From assembly GCA_964611585.1 (NCBI GenBank), contig CAZTAK010000010.1:1-58533 (forward strand): 58,533 nt of DNA. Direction: 5' to 3'. Numbering within the stretch: position 1 is the stretch's first letter; the number at the start of each line of letters is the position of its first letter. The notes beneath the pieces were generated by a model. The model was not told where the DNA came from. It was given only the letters and a program-made list of their open reading frames with translations, and did not search any database. The position numbers and the translations under genes were made by a program. Of the stretch, positions 53,182-58,533 are shown in pieces. The DNA is from CAZTAK01 sp964611585 (GTDB lineage: Bacteria; Pseudomonadota; Alphaproteobacteria; SHVP01).

Positions 53182-54147
53182 ATGCAGCTGAGCCGTGACG
53201 AACTGATTCGGGCCTATCGGGACATGCGGACGATCCGCGCTTTTGAAGATCGTCTGCACATCGAGCTGGCAAAAGGCGATATTCCAGGTAACGCCCATCT
53301 CTATGCCGGTCAGGAGGCGTGCGCGGTCGGCGTGTGCATGCACCTCGACGACAAGGATTTTGTTTCAAGTACCCACCGTGGACACGGTCACTGCATTGCC
53401 AAGGGCTGCGATACCACCGCGATGATGCGCGAAATCTATGCGCGACAGGGTGGCCTTTGCGGCGGCAAGGGTGGATCCATGCATATCGCCGATTTCGACA
53501 AAGGCATGATCGGTGCGAACGGGATCGTCGGCGGGGGGCCACCGCTGATCTGTGGTGCCGCGCTGACGGCGAAGACGCTCAAGACCGGTGCGGTTGCCGT
53601 GGCCTTTATTGGCGACGGCGCGGCGAACCAGGGCACAACACAGGAATCGCTGAATTTGGCGGCGGTCTGGAAACTGCCGATGATTTTCGTTATCGAGGAC
53701 AACGGCTGGGGCGAGGCGACGGCAAGCTCCTGGGCGGTCGCCGGGGACATTTCAAAACGGGCCGAAGGCTTTGGTATTCCATCGCGTCGTGCGGAAGGGG
53801 TCGATTTTTTTGCCGTCCACGAAGCGGCCGCCGAAGCGGTGGCGCGGGCGCGGGCGGGCGAGGGACCTACCGTCCTCCATCTTACGGTCGACCGGTTTTA
53901 TGGCCATTTTGAGGGCGACGCCCAGAGTTATCGCGGGCCCGGAGAAATCGACGAGTTACGGCGCGACAAGGATCCGCTTGTCCGTTTTCGCAGCCGAATC
54001 ACCGAGGCCGGTCTTCTTGAAGAGGGGCAACTCGACGCTATCGATGCCGAGGCGGCAGCACAGATTGACGAAGCCGTGAAAGATTCCCTCGCCGCGCCGC
54101 ATGTGTCGCCCGATACACTGACGACCGACGTTTACCTTTCCTACTAG
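53182..54147 (+). CDS. Thiamine-diphosphate dehydrogenase E1 alpha subunit (acetoin-dehydrogenase type)
   Basis: This 321-residue alpha subunit of a 2-oxo acid or acetoin dehydrogenase complex has the ThDP-binding GDGAANQGTTQESLNLAAVW motif and the phosphorylation-loop type sequence DRFYGHFEGDAQSYR. GGKGGSMHIAD and GANGIVGGGPPL are typical of AcoA-type proteins. It decarboxylates or cleaves the substrate and passes the acyl group to E2. The ATG at 53182 has GGAGG upstream; an earlier TTG is less likely. Confidence 0.92.
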   Translation: MQLSRDELIRAYRDMRTIRAFEDRLHIELAKGDIPGNAHLYAGQEACAVGVCMHLDDKDFVSSTHRGHGHCIAKGCDTTAMMREIYARQGGLCGGKGGSMHIADFDKGMIGANGIVGGGPPLICGAALTAKTLKTGAVAVAFIGDGAANQGTTQESLNLAAVWKLPMIFVIEDNGWGEATASSWAVAGDISKRAEGFGIPSRRAEGVDFFAVHEAAAEAVARARAGEGPTVLHLTVDRFYGHFEGDAQSYRGPGEIDELRRDKDPLVRFRSRITEAGLLEEGQLDAIDAEAAAQIDEAVKDSLAAPHVSPDTLTTDVYLSY

Positions 54148-54157
54148 GGGCGCAGCC

Positions 54158-55171
54158 ATGGCGATGAAATCGTACCGACAGGCAATTCTTGAGGCCATGT
54201 CTCAGGAAATGCGCCGCGATCCACGGGTCGTCGTGATCGGAGAAGATATTATCGGCGGCACCGGCGGGGCCGGGGAAGAGGAAGCGTGGGGCGGGCCCTT
54301 TGGCACAACCCGTGGCATGGTCGCCGAATTCGGCCGCGATCGCGTGCTTGATACACCGATCACCGAAAGTGCGTTCATCGGCGCCAGCGCCGGGGCGGCG
54401 CTTACAGGTTTGCGCCCGATCGCGGAGCTCATGTTTGCCGATTTTCTCGGCGTCTGCTTCGATCAGATTTATAACCAGACGGCGAAGTTCCGTTACATGT
54501 TCGGTGGCAAGGCGACGACGCCCCTGGTCATTCGTACACGGTATGGCGCCGGCATTCGCGCCGCCAGCCAGCACAGCCAAAGTCCGCACTCAATTTTTAC
54601 GCATGTCCCGGGGCTTAAGGTCGTGATGCCGTCTTCGCCATACGACGCCAAGGGTTTGCTCATACAGGCGATCCGCGACGACGACCCCGTCGTCTTCTTC
54701 GAGCACAAGATGATGTACAACGTCGAGGAAGAAGTTCCCGACGAGGCCTACACAATACCCTTCGGTGAAGCGAACCTGACGCGTGAGGGCGACGACATTA
54801 CCATCGTCGCGCTTGGGCGAATGGTCACGATGGCCAATGACGCGGCGGATCAGCTCGCGGACGAGGGGATTACCTGCACGGTTGTCGATCCGCGAACGAC
54901 GTCGCCGCTCGACGAGGAAACGATTATCGAGTGCGTCGAGGAAACGGGCCGCCTGATCGTCGTCGATGAAGCCAATCCTCGGTGCAGTATGGCCACCGAC
55001 ATTTCGGCACTGGTGGCTGACAAGGCGTTTCATTCCCTGAAGGCGCCTATCCGCATGATTACCGCGCCTCACACGCCTGTGCCCTACGCACCCGAACTGG
55101 AAGACGCCTGGGTTCCCGATGCGGCGAAAATTGTCGCCGCGGCGCACGATATCATGGCTTCCAAAGCATGA
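54158..55171 (+). CDS. Thiamine-diphosphate dehydrogenase E1 beta subunit (acetoin-dehydrogenase type)
   Basis: This 337-residue beta subunit starts KSYRQAILEAMSQEMRRDPRVVVIGEDI as the AcoB/PdhB family does, with DTPITESAFIGASAGAALTGLRPIAELMF and the C-terminal transketolase domain (VVDPRTTSPLDEETI, then APHTPVPYAPELE). It forms the alpha2beta2 E1 with the preceding gene, 10 bp upstream, and overlaps the E2 start by 4 bp. Confidence 0.93.
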   Translation: MAMKSYRQAILEAMSQEMRRDPRVVVIGEDIIGGTGGAGEEEAWGGPFGTTRGMVAEFGRDRVLDTPITESAFIGASAGAALTGLRPIAELMFADFLGVCFDQIYNQTAKFRYMFGGKATTPLVIRTRYGAGIRAASQHSQSPHSIFTHVPGLKVVMPSSPYDAKGLLIQAIRDDDPVVFFEHKMMYNVEEEVPDEAYTIPFGEANLTREGDDITIVALGRMVTMANDAADQLADEGITCTVVDPRTTSPLDEETIIECVEETGRLIVVDEANPRCSMATDISALVADKAFHSLKAPIRMITAPHTPVPYAPELEDAWVPDAAKIVAAAHDIMASKA

Positions 55172-56289
55172 GCGACGTTCACGCGATTACCATGCCCAAG
55201 TGGGGCATGGAAATGACCGAGGGCGCCGTCGTCAAGTGGCTGGTGCAGGAGGGTTCGGAGGTCAGCGCCAACGATGAGATCGTTGAAATCGAAACGACAA
55301 AGATAACCAACGTCTATGAATCTCCGGTGTCAGGCACTTTGCACCGCATCGTAATTGGCGAAGGCAAATCGGTGCCCGTCAAGACCCTGCTTGCGGTGGT
55401 CGCACCGGCGGACGTCTCCGACGACGAAATCGAAGCGTTCATCGGGAAATTCGCAACCGACAGCGTTCCTGATGATGACGAAGTTGCGGATGCACCGGTT
55501 TCACAGACTATTGAAACCAGGGCGGGAGGGCTGCACTACGTCCTGTCCGGTGAAGAGTCCGGGGCGCCGGTACTGCTGCTACACGGGTTTGGCGGCGATC
55601 TGAATTCCTGGATGTTCAATCAACCGGTGTTGTCGGGGCGGCACACCGTCTATGCCCTTGATCTGCCCGGACACGGCGCGTCGACCAAGGAAGTCGGCAC
55701 AGGCGACCTTTCCACGCTGTCCGGTGCCGTTGGCGCGTTTATTGAGGCATTGGGTCTCGGCAAAGTCCATCTCGTCGGACACTCGCTGGGCGGCGGCTGC
55801 GCGCTATTGCTGGCGCTGGACCGTCCCGAGATTGTCGCTTCCCTAACGCTGATCTGCCCCCTCGGTTTGGGGGCGGAGATCAATATGAAATACATCTCCG
55901 GTTTCATTGAAGCCAGTCGGCGCAAGGAAATGAAAGTGGTACTGGAAGATTTGTTCATCGATCCGAAATCGGTTAGCCGCGACATGGTCAATGACGTTCT
56001 GAAATTCAAGCGCATTGACGGCGTCGAACAGGCCCTCACGACAATTGCGCAGGCGTCGTTTTCGGGCGGCGTTCAGTCGCTGTCGCTGCGCGACCGGCTG
56101 GCCGAGATTGAAGTGCCGGTGCAGGTGGTTTGGGGTGCCGACGACGCCATTCTGCCGGCCAGCCAAACGGCCGATCTGCCGAGCTCGATTCCGGTCCAGA
56201 TCCTCGAAGGCGCAGGCCATATGGTGCACATGGAAAAGGCTGCGAGGGTCAACGCGCTCATTGGCGAATTACTGGCCGATACGGCTTAG
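55168..56289 (+). CDS. E2-like protein: lipoyl domain fused to an alpha/beta hydrolase (AcoC type)
   Basis: This 373-residue protein begins with a biotinyl/lipoyl domain (PKWGMEMTEG, lipoyl Lys45 in ETTKITN) and continues, after an acidic linker, into an alpha/beta-hydrolase domain with HGFGGD, the nucleophile Ser206 in GHSLGG and the His in GAGHMVHME. This is the architecture of acetoin dehydrogenase E2 (AcoC) rather than classical E2 with a CAT domain. Unlike the tandem hydrolases elsewhere in the window, its triad is intact. No E3 (lipoamide dehydrogenase) gene is seen in the cluster, so E3 must be shared. Confidence 0.92.
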   Translation: MSDVHAITMPKWGMEMTEGAVVKWLVQEGSEVSANDEIVEIETTKITNVYESPVSGTLHRIVIGEGKSVPVKTLLAVVAPADVSDDEIEAFIGKFATDSVPDDDEVADAPVSQTIETRAGGLHYVLSGEESGAPVLLLHGFGGDLNSWMFNQPVLSGRHTVYALDLPGHGASTKEVGTGDLSTLSGAVGAFIEALGLGKVHLVGHSLGGGCALLLALDRPEIVASLTLICPLGLGAEINMKYISGFIEASRRKEMKVVLEDLFIDPKSVSRDMVNDVLKFKRIDGVEQALTTIAQASFSGGVQSLSLRDRLAEIEVPVQVVWGADDAILPASQTADLPSSIPVQILEGAGHMVHMEKAARVNALIGELLADTA

Positions 56290-56314
56290 GACTTGTCACC
56301 CGGGGAGGCGGGGC

Positions 56315-56903
56315 ATGGCGGATCGATTTGATATTTCAGGAGGAGGCGTGCTTGTCACGGGCGCATCTTCCGGGCTTGGCGATTACTTCGCGCGTGTCCT
56401 GGCGGCATCGGGAGCATAAAGTAACCGCGGTTGCGCGGCGCATGGATCGGCTCGAAGTGCTGGTCGCCGACATCGTAGCCGGCGGCGTGGCGATTGCGGC
56501 CTACTGCGATGTGACCGGTCACGGTTCAATTCAGGCCGCGATCAAGATTGCCGCGGACACCCACGGGCCCATCGATATTCTGGTCAACAATGCCGGTAAC
56601 ACCTCGGCGGCCCCTGTCCTGGAACACGATATTTTTCAGTGGAACAAAGTCATTGAAACCAATCTCACTGGTTCGTGGGTTGTGGCGCAGGAAGTGGCGA
56701 AACTCATGGCCCCGCGGGGCCGTGGATCGATCATCAACATTGCCTCGGCATTTGCCATCCGAACCTATGCCAGGGTGTCGGGCTATGCTGGTTCGAAGGC
56801 GGCAATCATCCACTTGACCCGCAACATGGCGATCGAACTTGCTCCGATTCGGACGCGGGCTCGTATTATGACCGGCGAATTAATGGTTATCGATGGGGGG
56901 TGA
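56315..56903 (+). pseudogene. Broken short-chain dehydrogenase (frameshift plus internal deletion)
   Basis: The first 34 codons carry the Rossmann motif VTGASSGLGDYFA and stop at a TAA at 56417-56419. The homologous sequence continues in another frame with HKVTAVARRMDRLE, VNNAGN, IINIASAF and YAGSKAA. Near the end about 50 residues are missing: MAIELAP runs straight into MTGELMVIDGG, skipping the usual APG loop and lid. A ribosome site (GGGGAGG) and ATG survive. The gene is therefore doubly inactivated. It probably once belonged to the acetoin-dehydrogenase-like operon. Confidence 0.83.
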
Positions 56904-57119
56904 CGGTCGGCGCTATCGACTAATGAATTTCGAAACCCAAGGATCCGCGGAATGGAGACGTGGATCGTCTCGATTCTTTCGACGCAACTCAACACAGGGG
57001 GAGGCCCGGCAAACGTCCGGTAAAATGCGGAGGCAGAACCAGAAGATGCCCATGGGCGAAGCACGTGGATAGGCCGGTTCGACCGACCCCTCGACCGCCT
57101 GATCCGATTTCTTGTCCCG

Positions 57120-57365
57120 ATGGGCGGTGCCGAGCGTGCTCCGGATACAAAGCGCTACACCACAATCACGCGACTCGACCGCATGCTCGACGGATTGCTC
57201 AGCACGTTCTCGTCGGGTCTCCTCGTTGCGATTACGTTGGCAGTTCTCTACGGCGTATTCACGCGCTACGTCCTGAGCCGGCCCCCATTATGGTCTGAGG
57301 AAGCGCCGATTGTCCTGTTCATTTGGATGGCATTTGCGGCGCTCGCTGCTTTTCCTGACAAATGA
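57120..57365 (+). pseudogene. TRAP transporter small permease (DctQ) N-terminal fragment
   Basis: This 81-codon open frame contains the first TM helix (LLVAITLAVLYGVFTRYVL) and the start of the second (SEEAPIVLFIWMAFAALAA), with the RPPLWSEE loop typical of DctQ, then stops. Normal DctQ proteins are about twice as long with four TM helices. No DctM or DctP gene follows. It is most likely a decayed transporter remnant. Confidence 0.75.
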
Positions 57366-57442
57366 CCGCAATGCACGTGGTGGCCTTTTGCCCGCACGCG
57401 GTTCTGCAACGGCAATTCGCTCAGGATGCCAAATAGACTTAA

Positions 57443-57595
57443 ATCGATTTGCTGGCGCACCTCGAGGCGCAAGGCTTCCATCCTCTCACGAACCTTGCCG
57501 ATTATGGCGTCGCATACGGTATCGTCACCGATCGAATGTTTCTTGCATTTGAAATGAGACCGCGCTCCGCCGTCACCGGCAAATTCATTGTTTAG
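57443..57595 (+). pseudogene. Coding-like C-terminal fragment, family unknown
   Basis: A 50-codon frame without a start codon reads as a plausible protein end (DLLAHLEAQGFHPLTNLADY, then MFLAFEMRPRSAVTGKF) and terminates at TAG 57593-57595. It overlaps the end of the hemerythrin gene by 4 bp on the opposite strand. Family not recognised. Confidence 0.3.
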
Positions 57596-58035
57596 GCCTT
57601 CGCCTTTTTTCGAGCGGCGGCCCACGCCTCACCGAGCTGCGATAGCGTTTCATCATCAAGCACCTTCTCGGCAAAGGCATAGAGGATATTTTCTTCATTC
57701 TGAAAATGCGCGCGCACGATGATCAGCGTCTGGCGAACCGCCTCAAGCGCCTCGTTGATGTCTCGTGCGTTTTCGATGCGCTGAAGCCCGCGCCTGATTC
57801 TCTCGTGCTCGGCTCGCATTTTGGCAAACAAAACGCTCGAGCCCTCAAGGGGTTCGAGCGCGGGAAAAAGCAATTTCTCCTCCAGTCTCGCATGAGATCT
57901 TATTTCGGCCGCCAGAGCCGCGGAGGCGCTTTCGATTTGGGCAACATCTCCCACGGTGCCCGCCATCTCTTCGATCGTATCGAAGAGAGCAAAGAACGCA
58001 CCGTGCTCACCTATTAGGGCATCGGTTAGCTTCAC
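57592..58035 (-). CDS. Hemerythrin HHE domain protein
   Basis: This 147-residue four-helix-bundle protein has the di-iron ligand set His11, His48, Glu52, His77, His110 and Glu114 in the order expected for bacterial hemerythrin-like proteins (GEHGAF, RSHARLEE, AEHERI, RAHFQNEE). It probably binds O2 or NO or senses redox state in the cytoplasm. It stands alone on the minus strand next to decayed genes. Confidence 0.9.
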   Translation of the reverse strand: MKLTDALIGEHGAFFALFDTIEEMAGTVGDVAQIESASAALAAEIRSHARLEEKLLFPALEPLEGSSVLFAKMRAEHERIRRGLQRIENARDINEALEAVRQTLIIVRAHFQNEENILYAFAEKVLDDETLSQLGEAWAAARKKAKA

Positions 58036-58469
58036 GCCTTTTCTCCACGTTGCCCGAACCGGGCAAAAACTAGAACCACCGTCGGCGGATAACGCCGGGA
58101 TCCCGCTATCCCGTCAGTGCAGGAGCTCCGGCAACTAGGATCTATGGTCGGTTCGCCGCGCCGGTCGCCCTTCACCGCGCCGCGCGCCCAAGACACGCCG
58201 CGTCCGCGATCGAAGCGCTGGTCCCGTCGTCTTGGGAAAAGTGTCCTATATCTGGCATCAAACCGATTGAACCCANNNNNNNNNNGTCACATACAGGGCG
58301 TAAGTGAATTCTTGTCCGGCAATATGAACACGCGAAGGCTATACTTTGTATCGTTCTAGACTGTTTGGTGTGGCAATACTGAGCATCCCATGATCTGATT
58401 ATAGTCAGAACTTCCGACTGTGAAAGAGCCGCGGACAGTATAGCACTCGCAAACGACTGAGAAGTGACA
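58036..58469. other. Intergenic region with a 10-N gap
   Basis: No gene is supported. The part after 58286 is more AT-rich than the rest of the window and probably holds the promoter of the gene starting at 58470. Confidence 0.5.
58276..58285. other. Assembly gap, 10 N
   Basis: Ten N residues; a second class of gap placeholder, unlike the two 100-N gaps. Confidence 0.98.
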
Positions 58470-58533
58470 ATGGTTGATGGCCGCTATCTAGTTGACTACG
58501 CCTCCGACGCGGCATTTGCCGTCAACGAGGACA
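58470..58533 (+). CDS. Start of an open frame, possible PAS-domain protein (partial)
   Basis: The ATG at 58470 opens a frame (VDGRYLVDYASDAAFAVNED) that runs off the window. The pattern resembles the N terminus of PAS-LuxR regulators, but 21 residues are too few for certainty. Confidence 0.35.
   Translation, partial: MVDGRYLVDYASDAAFAVNED

Noticed and set aside
55168..56289. E2-like gene considered as another nucleophile-less hydrolase
   Set aside because: GHSLGG and GAGH motifs are intact, so its hydrolase domain is canonical.

Overview
The window looks like a scaffold from an uncultured, GC-rich alphaproteobacterium, probably a metagenome-assembled genome. The gene style (stacked dipeptide-type ABC operons, MmgE/PrpD, UbiD, VOC and amidohydrolase genes) fits Alphaproteobacteria, but no rRNA or other marker gene is present, so the taxon is an inference. 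Two 100-N gaps and one 10-N gap show that it is scaffolded. I see no rRNA, tRNA, CRISPR array, prophage or intact transposase.

Layout. 0.3-8.2 kb: an amidohydrolase, an acyl-CoA ligase overlapping a TIM-barrel amidohydrolase, a broken alpha/beta-hydrolase relic, then plus-strand MmgE/PrpD, ABM-fold and Asp/Glu-racemase-like genes. A pair of diverged short repeats with TGTCAGA/TCTGACA ends brackets the ligase block. 8.5-14.2 kb: a complete five-gene peptide/nickel-type ABC importer. 14.6-17.5 kb: an EamA permease and an unknown protein. 17.6-26.3 kb: two facing catabolic modules, each with a tandem double alpha/beta-hydrolase and a tandem VOC protein; the second also has DUF2889 and FAD-oxidase genes. 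26.3-37 kb: a gap-broken methyltransferase, a SnoaL-like protein, two orphan substrate-binding proteins, an enoyl-reductase-like MDR protein, a bicupin, and an arsR-arsM pair lying between a truncated and a complete copy of one nitrilase gene. 37.4-45.1 kb: a cytoplasmic molybdopterin oxidoreductase, RidA, two adjacent UbiD genes and a third tandem VOC protein. 45.2-51.6 kb: a MITE-like element, then a cysteine hydrolase that ends a second complete ABC operon. 52.3-56.3 kb: an SDR gene and an acetoin-dehydrogenase-like E1alpha/E1beta/E2 operon. 56.3-57.6 kb: a decay zone (broken SDR, truncated TRAP subunit, unknown fragment), followed by a hemerythrin and the start of a possible PAS-domain gene.

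How the genes work together. The window reads as a scavenging and catabolic island. Importers bring in small organic or peptide-like solutes, and amidohydrolases, a nitrilase, a cysteine hydrolase, CoA ligase, UbiD, VOC and oxidase proteins process them. Acetoin-dehydrogenase-like enzymes may feed acyl-CoA into central metabolism. The substrates cannot be read from the sequence.

The most striking signal is how many of these enzymes keep their fold but lack textbook catalytic residues. Both tandem hydrolases carry His (domain 1) and Asn (domain 2) where the nucleophile should be and lack the acid-base His. One of the two UbiD proteins has lost the catalytic Arg and one Glu. The racemase lacks both Cys, the second amidohydrolase lacks HxH, and the VOC proteins lack the usual first metal His. 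The two tandem-hydrolase loci also share an 11-bp palindrome, a candidate common operator.
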